64,000 nucleotides of DNA from Ga0077527 sp964531455 (GCA_964531455.1 CAZHFZ010000013.1:5084-69083); one strand, 5' to 3'; shown: positions 35,294 to 43,790, counted from the stretch's first letter. The notes: generated by a model from the sequence alone, not told the origin. Numbers and translations: made by a program.

Positions 35294-35818
35294 TTATCCC
35301 TGAATTTCTTCAACCGACTTACCACGCTTGGCGGCAATTTCCGCAGGCGTGTTCATTGCCGTCAGGCCATTGATGGTGGCGCGAACAATGTTATACGGAT
35401 TGGTCGAGCCAATACACTTGGCCAGGATGTTGGCAACACCCATGACTTCAAGCACTGCACGAACAGGACCACCGGCAATGATGCCCGTGCCCTCGGAAGC
35501 GGGCTGCATGTAGACCTTGGATGCGCCATGGCGCCCCATGACAGCATGTTGCAGGGTGCCGTTCTTGAGCTGAACCTTGACCATCTTGCGACGCGCTTCT
35601 TCCATGGCTTTCTGCACGGCAACCGGCACTTCACGCGCCTTGCCCTTGCCCATACCAATGCTGCCGTCGCCGTCGCCGACCACGGTCAGAGCGGCAAAAC
35701 CCATCACACGGCCGCCCTTGACGACTTTGGTGACGCGGTTGATCGCGACCATTTTTTCACGAAGGCCGTCACCGCGCTCTTCGCCGGTCTGCATTTTCGC
35801 TGCCTGCATTTTTGCCAT
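35294..35818 (-). CDS. rpsE: 30S ribosomal protein S5
   Basis: A 174-residue protein involved in decoding fidelity. It has NRVTKVVKGGRVMGFAALTV, GDGDGSIGMGKGKAREVP and NIVRATINGLTAM. No change is seen at the loop residues known from spectinomycin-resistant strains (VVKGGR is intact). Order rplR-rpsE-rpmD is canonical. Confidence 0.97.
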   Translation of the reverse strand: MAKMQAAKMQTGEERGDGLREKMVAINRVTKVVKGGRVMGFAALTVVGDGDGSIGMGKGKAREVPVAVQKAMEEARRKMVKVQLKNGTLQHAVMGRHGASKVYMQPASEGTGIIAGGPVRAVLEVMGVANILAKCIGSTNPYNIVRATINGLTAMNTPAEIAAKRGKSVEEIQG

Positions 35819-35829
35819 GCGCTGCTCCG

Positions 35830-36186
35830 TTAAAACTTGAGACCGGCTTCACGCGCGGCTTCCGCCAGCGCCTTCACCCGACCGTGATATTGGTAGCCGG
35901 AGCGGTCAAACGCGACCTTCTCCACACCAGCTTTCTTTGCGCGCTCCGCGATGCTTTTACCGATCGCAACTGCCGCAGCGATATTGCCGCCGTTTGGCAT
36001 TGCAGCCCGGACTTCCTTTTCAGAAGTCGAGGCACTTGCCAGCACTTTGGAGCCGCTTGCATCAATGACTTGTGCATAGATGTGGCCGTTCGAGCGATAG
36101 ACGGTAAGACGCACCGCCTTGAGCTCGGCAATTTTGGCCCGGGTGCTGCGTGCGCGCCGCAGGCGCGCTGTATTTTTTTCAACCAT
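35830..36186 (-). CDS. rplR: 50S ribosomal protein L18
   Basis: A 118-residue 5S rRNA-binding protein. Segments RLTVYRSNGHIYAQVID, VLASASTSEKEVRA and FDRSGYQYHGRVKALAEAAREAGLKF are typical. It sits 12 bp after rplF. Confidence 0.97.
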   Translation of the reverse strand: MVEKNTARLRRARSTRAKIAELKAVRLTVYRSNGHIYAQVIDASGSKVLASASTSEKEVRAAMPNGGNIAAAVAIGKSIAERAKKAGVEKVAFDRSGYQYHGRVKALAEAAREAGLKF

Positions 36187-36198
36187 GTTCTATCCGCC

Positions 36199-36732
36199 TT
36201 ACTTCTTCTTCGTTTCCTTGAGCACAATTCGCTCTTCGGCATAACGCACGCCCTTGCCCTTGTAAGGCTCCGGCGGCCGGTAATTGCGAACATCTGCGGC
36301 GACCTGCCCGACTTTCTGCTTGTCGGCGCCCTTGATGATTATTTCGGTTTGTGTCGGGGTCTCGACCTTTACACCCGCCGGCAACTGATGAACTACCGGG
36401 TGCGAAAAACCCAGCGTCAGGTTGAGCTTGTCGCCTTGTGCCTGAGCACGGTAGCCAACGCCAACCAGCATCAGTTTGCGCTCGAACCCCTTGCTTACAC
36501 CCTGCACCATGTTCGCTATCAATGCGCGCAGTGTGCCGCTGATCGCATTCGCCTGGCGCGTGTCTTCGTTCAGCTTGATTTCGAGACGATTGTCAATTTT
36601 CTCGACTTTCACATTCGAAGTAATTGCTTGGGACAGCGTTCCCAGCGGACCCTTGACTGAAATCTGGTCGACACCAATCGTAACTTCGACTTTTTCCGGC
36701 AACATGACCGGGGATTTACCGACTCTGGACAT
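36199..36732 (-). CDS. rplF: 50S ribosomal protein L6
   Basis: A 177-residue protein of standard length with two similar domains. MSRVGKSPVMLPEKVEV, VSKGFERKLMLVGVGYRAQ and YRPPEPYKGKGVRYAEERI are diagnostic. It lies between rpsH and rplR, 12 bp from each. Confidence 0.97.
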   Translation of the reverse strand: MSRVGKSPVMLPEKVEVTIGVDQISVKGPLGTLSQAITSNVKVEKIDNRLEIKLNEDTRQANAISGTLRALIANMVQGVSKGFERKLMLVGVGYRAQAQGDKLNLTLGFSHPVVHQLPAGVKVETPTQTEIIIKGADKQKVGQVAADVRNYRPPEPYKGKGVRYAEERIVLKETKKK

Positions 36733-36744
36733 CGTCTTCCTCCG

Positions 36745-37140
36745 TTAGGCCACGATGCAGAGAACTTCCCCACCGATGCCCATGCCTCGGGCTTTGCGAT
36801 CGGTCATCACACCTTTGGAGGTGGAAACGATAGCAACGCCAAGGCCGTTCATCACATTGGGAATGTCACGGCTGGGTTTATAAATACGCAGGCCTGGACG
36901 GCTTACGCGTTCAATTTTCTCGATCACCGGGCTGCCGGCGTAATACTTGAGTTCAACCTCAAGCACCGGCTTGGACGCTTCACCTCTGACGGCGAAGTCC
37001 TCAATATAGCCTTCGTCCTTGAGGACTTTGGCAATCGCGGCCTTGAGCTTGCTCGAAGGCATCGACACGGTTCCCTTTTCCGCTTGCTGTGCATTGCGGA
37101 TGCGGGTCAGCATGTCGGAAATCGGATCATTCATGCTCAT
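36745..37140 (-). CDS. rpsH: 30S ribosomal protein S8
   Basis: A 131-residue rRNA-binding protein that in E. coli also represses the spc operon. It begins MSMNDPISDMLTRIRNAQ and ends with GVAIVSTSKGVMTDRKARG and GEVLCIVA. It lies 23 bp after rpsN. Confidence 0.97.
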   Translation of the reverse strand: MSMNDPISDMLTRIRNAQQAEKGTVSMPSSKLKAAIAKVLKDEGYIEDFAVRGEASKPVLEVELKYYAGSPVIEKIERVSRPGLRIYKPSRDIPNVMNGLGVAIVSTSKGVMTDRKARGMGIGGEVLCIVA

Positions 37141-37163
37141 GCAAAATTCTCCTGCGGCCTGTC

Positions 37164-37469
37164 TTACCAGCTAGCCTTGATTACGCCCGGAATCTCGCCG
37201 CGCATTGCTATCTCGCGCAACTTGCCCCGAGCCAGCCCGAACTTGCGATAAACACCGCGGGGCCGGCCAGTCAGCGCGCAACGATTGCGCAAACGGACAG
37301 GACTCGCGTTCCGCGGCAGCTTCTGCAGCTTCAGACGTGCTTCATATCGATCCTCAGGAGACAGCTTCTGATCGTCAACAAGCGTCTGGAGCTCCGCGCG
37401 CTTGGCCGCGAATTTCTTCACAGTCTTGCGACGCTTCTGCTCACGGTTTATCAGTGCAAGCTTAGACAT
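37164..37469 (-). CDS. rpsN: 30S ribosomal protein S14, long zinc-free form
   Basis: A 101-residue protein. It is the long (C-) version without the CxxC zinc motifs; MSKLALINREQKRRKTVKKF and RNRCALTGRPRGVYRKFGLAR identify it. It follows rplE by 9 bp. Confidence 0.97.
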   Translation of the reverse strand: MSKLALINREQKRRKTVKKFAAKRAELQTLVDDQKLSPEDRYEARLKLQKLPRNASPVRLRNRCALTGRPRGVYRKFGLARGKLREIAMRGEIPGVIKASW

Positions 37470-37478
37470 ACGTTTTCC

Positions 37479-38156
37479 TCAATTACGGAAAGGAAATTTA
37501 AAAGCGGAAAGCAAAGCCCGACCTTCTTCATCGGACTTTGCCGTCGTCGAAATCGTGATGTTCATGCCACGAAGGGCATCAATCTTGTCGTACTCGATTT
37601 CAGGAAAAATGATCTGCTCTTTGACGCCCATGTTGTAGTTGCCACGGCCATCAAAACTCTTGCCGGAAATACCGCGAAAATCGCGAACACGGGGCAGCGC
37701 GATGCTCACCAGACGGTCCAGGAATTCATACATGCGCGCACCGCGCAACGTAACCTTGCAACCGACAGGGTAACCTTCACGGATCTTGAAATTCGCGATC
37801 GCTTTGCGTGATTTGGTCACCAGTGGTTTCTGGCCGGCAATCTTGGTCATGTCACCGACAGCGTTGTCCATGATCTTCTTGTCAGCAACGGCCTCGCCGA
37901 CGCCCATGTTCAGGACGATCTTTTCGATACGCGGCACCTGCATCGGGCTGGAGTAACCGAACTTAGCAGTCAGCTCTTTAGCCACGGTTTCTTTGTAATA
38001 GGTGCTCAGGCGTGCAGGGGCAGTCGGCCGGGCAGGTTTACCCTGCTTGGCGGATGCGCCGGCAGATGCCTTGGGCTCCTTTGCGGCTTTCTTGGCCGGC
38101 TCTGCCTTGGCTTCCTTGGCAGGCTTCGCTTTTTTGGTTTCTTTGTCAGCGCTCAT
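37479..38156 (-). CDS. rplE: 50S ribosomal protein L5 with Lys/Ala-rich N-terminal extension
   Basis: A 225-residue protein; typical L5 is about 179. From residue 49 on it is ordinary L5 (RLSTYYKE, SSPMQVPRIEKIVLNMGVGEA, GQKPLVTKSRKAIANFKIREG, YNMGVKEQIIFPEI), which binds 5S rRNA. Residues 1-46 are an added low-complexity stretch with 12 Lys and about 14 Ala, plus Pro and Glu. The start is firm: the ATG overlaps the rplX stop as ATGA, and no other start codon fits before the conserved core. Confidence 0.96.
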   Translation of the reverse strand: MSADKETKKAKPAKEAKAEPAKKAAKEPKASAGASAKQGKPARPTAPARLSTYYKETVAKELTAKFGYSSPMQVPRIEKIVLNMGVGEAVADKKIMDNAVGDMTKIAGQKPLVTKSRKAIANFKIREGYPVGCKVTLRGARMYEFLDRLVSIALPRVRDFRGISGKSFDGRGNYNMGVKEQIIFPEIEYDKIDALRGMNITISTTAKSDEEGRALLSAFKFPFRN

Positions 38157-38470
38157 ACATCAACCACTTCGCCATTGGACTTAAAAAACCGAACGCGACG
38201 GCCGTCTTCCAGTTGCCGAATGCCGATTCGATCAGCCTTCTTGGTCACCGGGTTGAACAGCGCCACATTCGAGATGTGAATGGGCATTTCCTTGTCGATG
38301 ATCCCGCCGGTGTCACCCTTGGCCGGATTGGGCCGCTGGTGCTTCTTGACGCGATTGATGCCTTCGACAAGCAGATGATCTGCATCGACAACACGCAGCA
38401 CCGTCCCGCGCTTACTGCGGTCACGGCCGGTCAGCACTACAACGTCGTCGCCTTTTCTGATCTTGCGCAT
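38153..38470 (-). CDS. rplX: 50S ribosomal protein L24
   Basis: A 105-residue assembly initiator protein. RKGDDVVVLTGRDRSKRG, VLRVVDADHLLVEGINRVKKH and GIIDKEMPIHISNVAL are diagnostic of L24 (KOW domain). Its stop overlaps the rplE start by four bases. Confidence 0.97.
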   Translation of the reverse strand: MRKIRKGDDVVVLTGRDRSKRGTVLRVVDADHLLVEGINRVKKHQRPNPAKGDTGGIIDKEMPIHISNVALFNPVTKKADRIGIRQLEDGRRVRFFKSNGEVVDV

Positions 38471-38486
38471 ATGCGTAACGTCCTCT

Positions 38487-38855
38487 TTACAGCACTTCCG
38501 GTGCGAGAGAAACGATCTTCATGAATCGTTCAGTCCGCAGCTCACGCGTCACCGGTCCAAAAATCCGCGTACCGATCGGCTCAAGTTTCTGGTTGAGCAG
38601 AACTGCAGCGTTGCCATCAAACTTAAGGAGCGACCCGTCGTTGCGGCGCACACCTTTGGCGGTGCGCACGACAACAGCGTTATAAACTTCGCCCTTCTTG
38701 ACACGCCCACGAGGCGCAGCGTCCTTGATGCTGACCTTGATGACGTCGCCGATGCCGGCATAACGACGCTTCGAGCCACCAAGCACCTTGATGCACATAA
38801 CAGTACGCGCACCGGTGTTGTCTGCAACATCCAGTTTGGATTGCATCTGAATCAT
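38487..38855 (-). CDS. rplN: 50S ribosomal protein L14
   Basis: A 122-residue protein, exact family length. It starts MIQMQSKLDVADNTGARTVM after a clear AGGA ribosome binding site, and ends with RELRTERFMKIVSLAPEVL. It is the first gene of the spc operon and is preceded by its own promoter at 38974-39003. Confidence 0.97.
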   Translation of the reverse strand: MIQMQSKLDVADNTGARTVMCIKVLGGSKRRYAGIGDVIKVSIKDAAPRGRVKKGEVYNAVVVRTAKGVRRNDGSLLKFDGNAAVLLNQKLEPIGTRIFGPVTRELRTERFMKIVSLAPEVL

Positions 38856-38915
38856 GATATTTCCTGCTTTTCTTTCTCCAACTTGACCCACCAAACAGCG
38901 GAAGGTCAGTCTTGG

Positions 38916-38929
38916 AGCCCGTTCGGGCT
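38916..38929 (-). promoter_or_regulatory. Hairpin in the rplN 5' leader
   Basis: An agccc/gggct stem with a four-base loop lies in the ~110-base leader between the spc promoter and rplN. No T run follows, so it is not a terminator; it may be a stability or control element. Confidence 0.35.
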
Positions 38930-38973
38930 AGGTCACCGCCTGCGGTAGCAGAGCGGAAAAATTACAGCCGCAA

Positions 38974-39003
38974 ATTATAAACCGAAGCGCAACAGCAGCG
39001 CAA
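38974..39003 (-). promoter_or_regulatory. spc operon promoter
   Basis: On the minus strand, TTGCGC (39003-38998), an 18-bp spacer and a perfect TATAAT (38979-38974) lie in the 161-bp space between rpsQ and rplN. This is the position of the spc promoter in E. coli. Predicted start is near 38967. Confidence 0.75.
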
Positions 39004-39016
39004 GGCCTTATTACGA

Positions 39017-39289
39017 TTAAACGCCCCGCGACTTCTCCACCAGCTTGATCACCTTCCAAGCCTTGGTTTTCGCCAGGGGACGGCATTCCTCGATCAGGAC
39101 CGTATCGCCTTCTTTGTACTCATCGTTGGCGTCGTGTGCATGATATTTTTTCGACCGGGTCACCACCTTGCCCAGCAGCGGGTGCTTGACCCGACGCTCG
39201 ACCAGAACGGTTACCGTTTTGTCCATCTTGTCGCTGACCACACGCCCGGTCAGGGTTCGTTTGTTTGCTTCGCTCTTTACGTCGCTCAT
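39017..39289 (-). CDS. rpsQ: 30S ribosomal protein S17
   Basis: A 90-residue OB-fold rRNA-binding protein. KRTLTGRVVSDKMDKTVTVLVE, HPLLGKVVTRSKKYHAHDA and VLIEECRPLAKTKAWKVIKLVE are diagnostic. It ends the S10 operon; the next gene rplN has its own promoter. Confidence 0.97.
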   Translation of the reverse strand: MSDVKSEANKRTLTGRVVSDKMDKTVTVLVERRVKHPLLGKVVTRSKKYHAHDANDEYKEGDTVLIEECRPLAKTKAWKVIKLVEKSRGV

Positions 39290-39304
39290 ATCCGCATCCC
39301 GCCC

Positions 39305-39490
39305 TTAAGCCTTCGTTGCCAGCACCGTGCGCACGCGCGCGATGTCGCGGCGCACCTTGCGCAGCTGGCTGGTGTTGGTCAGTTGCTGGGTCGCTTTCTG
39401 CATACGCAGGGAAAACTGCGCCTTCAGCAGCGATTCCAGTTCCTTGCGCAGATCCTCAGCGCCTTTTGCCTGCAGTTCGCTTGACTTCAT
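39305..39490 (-). CDS. rpmC: 50S ribosomal protein L29
   Basis: A 61-residue helical protein at the exit tunnel. MKSSELQAKGAEDLRKELES and QLRKVRRDIARVRTVL identify it. ATG 39490 is chosen by family length; it overlaps nothing and lies two bases from the rplP stop. Confidence 0.95.
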   Translation of the reverse strand: MKSSELQAKGAEDLRKELESLLKAQFSLRMQKATQQLTNTSQLRKVRRDIARVRTVLATKA

Positions 39491-39491
39491 A

Positions 39492-39908
39492 TCAACCCCC
39501 AACCAGACGGTGCACGAATGTGGTTGCAATCGGGAGCTTCGCCGCCGCAAGGCGGAAAGCTTCCTTGGCAATGACCTCGTTCACGCCGTCCATTTCATAC
39601 AAAACCTTGCCCGGCTGAATCTCGGCGACCCAGTACTCCGGATTCCCTTTACCGTTACCCATCCGGACTTCCGCCGGCTTACGCGAAATCGGCTTGTCCG
39701 GGAAAATGCGAATCCAGATCCGGCCGCCGCGCTTGATGTGGCGCGTCATTGCACGACGCGCAGCTTCAATCTGTCGGGCAGTCAGGCGGCCGCGACCGAT
39801 CGCCTTCAGGCCGAATTCGCCGAAGCTGACCTTGTTGCCGCGAGTCGCAACGCCGGTGTTCCGGCCCTTCTGCTCCTTGCGGTATTTACGCCTGGCTGGC
39901 TGTAGCAC
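39492..39908 (-). CDS. rplP: 50S ribosomal protein L16
   Basis: A 138-residue protein at the tRNA-binding face of the 50S subunit. It begins at GTG 39908 as MLQPARRKYRKEQKGRN, the exact family start, and contains SFGEFGLKAIGRGRLTARQ and GRIWIRIFPDKP. The start overlaps the end of rpsC by 23 bp, and the earlier in-frame residues are not L16-like. Confidence 0.95.
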   Translation of the reverse strand: MLQPARRKYRKEQKGRNTGVATRGNKVSFGEFGLKAIGRGRLTARQIEAARRAMTRHIKRGGRIWIRIFPDKPISRKPAEVRMGNGKGNPEYWVAEIQPGKVLYEMDGVNEVIAKEAFRLAAAKLPIATTFVHRLVGG

Positions 39909-40641
39909 GTTTTGCTCCTGTCTTTGCAGTTGTCCTTCTCGGCTTGCGCGCCGGTGCCGGCGCGGGTTCCTCGGCCGGTACGGCCGACGGAGCCAGTGCA
40001 GGATGATCATTCTTGCCGATCACCTCACCCTTGAACACCCAGACCTTCACGCCAATGATGCCGTAGCTGGTTTTGGCTTCCGAAAATCCGTAGTCGATAT
40101 CTGCGCGAAGCGTATGCAGCGGCACACGGCCCTCGCGGTACCACTCAGTGCGGGCAATTTCAATACCATTGAGCCGACCCGCGCTCATGATCTTGATACC
40201 CTGCGCACCCAGACGCATCGCATTGGTAATCGCACGCTTCATCGCGCGACGGAACATGATCCGCTTTTGCAGTTGCTGCACGATCGAATCGGCGATCAGT
40301 TGCGCGTCGAGTTCCGGCTTGCGCACTTCCTCGATATTGACGTGAACAGGAACGCCGAGCATCTTCTGCAGGTCAGCCTTCAGGCGCTCGATGTCTTCGC
40401 CTTTTTTGCCGATGACCATGCCCGGACGCGCACTGTATACAGTGATACGTGCATTCTTGGCCGGACGCTCGATGACGACGCGCGAAACGGCAGCCTGGGA
40501 CAAGCGCTCCTTCAGGTATTCGCGGACCTTGATGTCCTCGAGCAGCATCCCGGCGAAGTTCTTGTTGTTGGCATACCAGCGTGACGCCCAGTTACGGTTG
40601 AACGCCAGACGGAATCCGATCGGATGTATTTTTTGGCCCAT
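39886..40641 (-). CDS. rpsC: 30S ribosomal protein S3
   Basis: A 251-residue mRNA-entry-site protein. MGQKIHPIGFRLAFNRNW, the KH-domain loop VIGKKGEDIERL and the GIKIMSAGRLNGIEIAR segment identify it. It has an Ala/Pro- and Lys/Arg-rich tail of about 40 residues, longer than in E. coli and seen in other betaproteobacteria. Its end overlaps rplP. Confidence 0.97.
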   Translation of the reverse strand: MGQKIHPIGFRLAFNRNWASRWYANNKNFAGMLLEDIKVREYLKERLSQAAVSRVVIERPAKNARITVYSARPGMVIGKKGEDIERLKADLQKMLGVPVHVNIEEVRKPELDAQLIADSIVQQLQKRIMFRRAMKRAITNAMRLGAQGIKIMSAGRLNGIEIARTEWYREGRVPLHTLRADIDYGFSEAKTSYGIIGVKVWVFKGEVIGKNDHPALAPSAVPAEEPAPAPARKPRRTTAKTGAKRATASQA

Positions 40642-40644
40642 GCT

Positions 40645-40983
40645 TTACTTCCTTCCGTCGCCGACGGTCACGTAAACGTGGCACGTCGGTTTCAAGATTT
40701 GTACGCCCCGGCCTTTGGCCCGTGCGGAAAAGCGCTTCATCACCGGACCTTTTTCGACGTAAATCCGAGTCACTTTGAGTTCGTCGATATCGGCACCGTC
40801 ATTGTGCTCGGCGTTGGCTATTGCCGACTCCAGCACTTTACGAATGATCACCGCGCCTTTTTTTGGAGAAAACCCCAGAATATTGAGCGCGTTTTCCACC
40901 GTCTTACCGCGGATCAGATCCGCAACAAGCCGGCCTTTTTGCGGCGATAACCTGACGCCGAACAGTTTAGCTGTGGTATCCAT
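40645..40983 (-). CDS. rplV: 50S ribosomal protein L22
   Basis: A 112-residue exit-tunnel protein. RLSPQKGRLVADLIRGKTVE, KVLESAIANAEHN and YVEKGPVMKRFSARAKGRG are diagnostic; the macrolide-associated hairpin shows no deletion. It lies 11 bp after rpsS and 3 bp before rpsC. Confidence 0.97.
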   Translation of the reverse strand: MDTTAKLFGVRLSPQKGRLVADLIRGKTVENALNILGFSPKKGAVIIRKVLESAIANAEHNDGADIDELKVTRIYVEKGPVMKRFSARAKGRGVQILKPTCHVYVTVGDGRK

Positions 40984-40994
40984 TTAGATAACCC

Positions 40995-41303
40995 TTATTT
41001 CGCCGGCGTAGGAGCCGATTTCTTATCGCCAGGCGATGATCCGCCAGCTTTCGAATGGCCCTTGAACGTGCGGGTGTGCGCAAATTCGCCCAGTTTGTGA
41101 CCGACCATGTTTTCCGTCACATAAACCGGCACATGCTGCCTGCCGTTATGAACAGCAATAGTCAGACCGACAAAGTCGGGGAGAACCGTGGAACGCCGGG
41201 ACCAGGTTTTGATCGGGCGCTTGTCAGAACCGGCGCGAGCCGTCTCCACCTTCTGCATCAGGTGATGATCGACGAACGGGCCTTTTTTAATGGAACGTGA
41301 CAT
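40995..41303 (-). CDS. rpsS: 30S ribosomal protein S19
   Basis: A 102-residue head protein. MSRSIKKGPFVDHHLMQKVE, SRRSTVLPDFVGLTIAVHNG and VGHKLGEFAHTRTFKGH are diagnostic. The C-terminal tail is about ten residues longer than in E. coli (GGSSPGDKKSAPTPAK). Confidence 0.97.
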   Translation of the reverse strand: MSRSIKKGPFVDHHLMQKVETARAGSDKRPIKTWSRRSTVLPDFVGLTIAVHNGRQHVPVYVTENMVGHKLGEFAHTRTFKGHSKAGGSSPGDKKSAPTPAK

Positions 41304-41312
41304 GTTTATCCC

Positions 41313-42146
41313 TTACGCCGTAGCTTTCGCATTGCGGCGACGAATGATCATCCCGCTGGTGCGTTTGTTCTTGCGCGTCTTGTAACCCTTACACATGACG
41401 CCCCAAGGACTGACCGGCGCCTGTGCGGCCGCCGTACGTCCTTCACCACCACCGTGCGGGTGATCGATTGGGTTCATTGCAACACCCCGAACCGTCGGGC
41501 GAATACCACGCCAACGGACACGCCCGGCCTTGCCGATGGACTCCAGTTGATGTTCTTCGTTACCCACCTCGCCAATCGTGGCGCGGCAGTTCACGTGCAC
41601 TTTGCGGATTTCGCCGGAGCGCAGGCGCAGCTGGGCATATTCACCTTCGCGGGCCAGCAGTTGCACCGAAGTACCCGCGGCACGCGACAGCTGCGCACCT
41701 TTACCCGGAAGCATTTCCACGCAGCAGATCGTCGAGCCAACGGGAATGTTGCGCAGGGGCAGGGCATTACCGGTTTTGATCGGCGCTTCCGGCCCGGAAA
41801 GCAGCTGCATGCCGGCAGTAACACCGCGCGTAGCAATCACGTAACGGCGTTCGCCATCGGCGTAGCACAGCAGTGCAAGATGCGCGCTGCGGTTGGGATC
41901 GTATTCAATCCGTTCAACCTTCGCCGGAATACCGTCCTTGTTACGCTTGAAATCGACCATGCGGTAATGCTGCTTGTGGCCGCCACCCTGGTGACGCATG
42001 GTGACGCGACCATGAACGTTACGGCCCGCTTTTTTCGACTGGCTTTTGACCAGTTTCGCAACCGGTTTGCCCTTGTGCAGGCCCGGGGTAACCACTTTGA
42101 CCAGGCCGCGACGACCCGGTGAAGTCGGTTTGACTTTAACTAACAT
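41313..42146 (-). CDS. rplB: 50S ribosomal protein L2
   Basis: A 277-residue core protein near the peptidyl-transferase centre. VKPTSPGRRGLVKV, GRVTMRHQGGGHKQHYRMVD and AMNPIDHPHGGGEGRT (with the conserved His) identify it. Its ATG shares one base with the rplW stop (TAATG). Confidence 0.98.
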   Translation of the reverse strand: MLVKVKPTSPGRRGLVKVVTPGLHKGKPVAKLVKSQSKKAGRNVHGRVTMRHQGGGHKQHYRMVDFKRNKDGIPAKVERIEYDPNRSAHLALLCYADGERRYVIATRGVTAGMQLLSGPEAPIKTGNALPLRNIPVGSTICCVEMLPGKGAQLSRAAGTSVQLLAREGEYAQLRLRSGEIRKVHVNCRATIGEVGNEEHQLESIGKAGRVRWRGIRPTVRGVAMNPIDHPHGGGEGRTAAAQAPVSPWGVMCKGYKTRKNKRTSGMIIRRRNAKATA

Positions 42147-42472
42147 TACTTCACCTCCCCTTCAGCAAAGGTGATTTCCTGACCTGCCTTGAGGCAGACA
42201 TAGGCTTTTTTCCACGAACTGCGTCGGCCGGTAAACTTGCCGAAACGCTTTTCCTTGCCGCGAACATTAACAATGCTGACCTTCTGGACTTCGAGTTTCT
42301 CGTCCTTCTTGCTCAACATCGTTTCAACCGCAGCCTTGATTTCCGGCTTGGTCGCATCACGGGCAACGCGGAACACCACCTGGTTGTTCTTTTCGCCGAC
42401 AAGCGTGCTCTTTTCGGAGATTACGGGGGCGAGCAGGATTTGCGCCAGACGTTCTGTGCTGAATGCGCTCAT
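42146..42472 (-). CDS. rplW: 50S ribosomal protein L23
   Basis: A 108-residue exit-site protein that binds trigger factor and SRP. ERLAQILLAPVISEKST, FRVARDATKPEIKAAVE and KEKRFGKFTGRRSSWKKAYV are typical. It overlaps rplD by four bases (ATGA) and rplB by one. Confidence 0.97.
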   Translation of the reverse strand: MSAFSTERLAQILLAPVISEKSTLVGEKNNQVVFRVARDATKPEIKAAVETMLSKKDEKLEVQKVSIVNVRGKEKRFGKFTGRRSSWKKAYVCLKAGQEITFAEGEVK

Positions 42473-43089
42473 GCCAGCAGCTCCTCGATTTTGCCCACAG
42501 CGCCTTTGGTGATCAGCACATTGGTGTGCCGGATCAGGCTGACCGGATCAGCATGGTTTACATCCACCACCATGACGTTGGGGAGGTTGCGCGACGACAG
42601 CCGCAGGTTCTCATCCATGCTGTCGGTAATGATGAGCACATCGTCCATGCCCATACCCTTCAGCTTGCTGGCGAGCAATTTGGTTTTCGGCGCATCGATG
42701 GTGAACGAATCCACCACCGACAGACGGTCTTCACGAGCCAGTTGCGAGAGGATCGACATCAGGCCTGCGCGGTACATCTTGCGGTTCAGCTTGTGCGAGT
42801 AGTTCTCGTCCGGCGAGTTCGGGAAAGTCCGGCCGCCGCCACGCCACAGCGGGCTGGAGGTCATACCGGCACGAGCACGGCCCGTGCCCTTTTGCCGCCA
42901 TGGCTTCTTGGTCGTGTGGGTTACCGTGCCGCGATCCTTCTGGGCACGCGTGGCCAAGCGAGCGTTGGCGAGGTAGGCGGTGACCACCTGGTGCACCAGT
43001 GCCTCGTTGTACTCACGGCCGAATGCAGCATCCGAAGCCGCCAGTTTCGCGGTCGGCTTGCCTTGATCGTTAATGACGTTAAGTTCCAT
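42469..43089 (-). CDS. rplD: 50S ribosomal protein L4
   Basis: A 206-residue protein, which in E. coli also autoregulates the S10 operon. QVVTAYLANARLATRAQKDR, KPWRQKGTGRARAG and SPLWRGGGRTFPN identify it. Length is close to E. coli L4 (201). It begins 11 bp after rplC. Confidence 0.97.
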   Translation of the reverse strand: MELNVINDQGKPTAKLAASDAAFGREYNEALVHQVVTAYLANARLATRAQKDRGTVTHTTKKPWRQKGTGRARAGMTSSPLWRGGGRTFPNSPDENYSHKLNRKMYRAGLMSILSQLAREDRLSVVDSFTIDAPKTKLLASKLKGMGMDDVLIITDSMDENLRLSSRNLPNVMVVDVNHADPVSLIRHTNVLITKGAVGKIEELLA

Positions 43090-43100
43090 TTAGCGTCGCC

Positions 43101-43790
43101 TCACTTCTTCGCCGGGGCGGCTTTGCCGCCCTGTTTGACTGCCGGGGGACGCCGAGTGCGAACCGCAGGGCGGACCATCACGTCACCGCCGCGTGAACCG
43201 GGAACGGCACCGCGAATCAGCAGCAGGTTGCGCTCAACATCAATGCGCACAATCTGCAGCGACTGCTGGGTCCGCGTCACCGCGCCCATGTGGCCAGGCA
43301 TCCGTTTGCCGGGGAATACACGACCAGGATCCTGAGCCATACCGATCGAACCCGGTTTGTTGTGCGAAACCGAGTTACCGTGGCTGGCGCGATTCGAAGA
43401 GAAGTTGTGACGCTTGATGACGCCGGCAAAACCCTTGCCCTGCGACACGCCGGTCACATCAACGTATTGTCCGACTTCGAAAATGGTTGCGGGCAGCGCG
43501 GTACCGGCCTTCAACTCAGCCAGTTTCTCGGGGGTAACCGTGAATTCACGCATCACCCGGCCCGCCTCAACACCCGCTTTCGCGAAATGTCCGGCAGCAG
43601 CCTTGACCACGCGCGTCGCGCGTCGTTTGCCGAATGCAACCTGGACAGCCGAATAGCCGTCCGTCTCGGGCGTTTTAACTTGGGAGACGCGGTTGTTCGA
43701 CACGTCAACGACCGTCACCGGAATGGTGTCGCCGTCATCGGTGAATACCCGCGTCATGCCGACTTTGCGGCCGACGAGTCCTAAACTCAT
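43101..43790 (-). CDS. rplC: 50S ribosomal protein L3
   Basis: A 229-residue protein. GLVGRKVGMTRVFTDDGDTI, the loop HNFSSNRASHGNSVSHNKPG with the Gln-containing GSIGMAQDPGRVFPGKRMPG segment (PrmB methylation region) and RNLLLIRGAVPG are diagnostic. It has a Lys/Ala-rich tail of about 15 residues. The 91 bp before it (43791-43881) form the rpsJ-rplC spacer with a weak gccgg hairpin only. Confidence 0.97.
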   Translation of the reverse strand: MSLGLVGRKVGMTRVFTDDGDTIPVTVVDVSNNRVSQVKTPETDGYSAVQVAFGKRRATRVVKAAAGHFAKAGVEAGRVMREFTVTPEKLAELKAGTALPATIFEVGQYVDVTGVSQGKGFAGVIKRHNFSSNRASHGNSVSHNKPGSIGMAQDPGRVFPGKRMPGHMGAVTRTQQSLQIVRIDVERNLLLIRGAVPGSRGGDVMVRPAVRTRRPPAVKQGGKAAPAKK

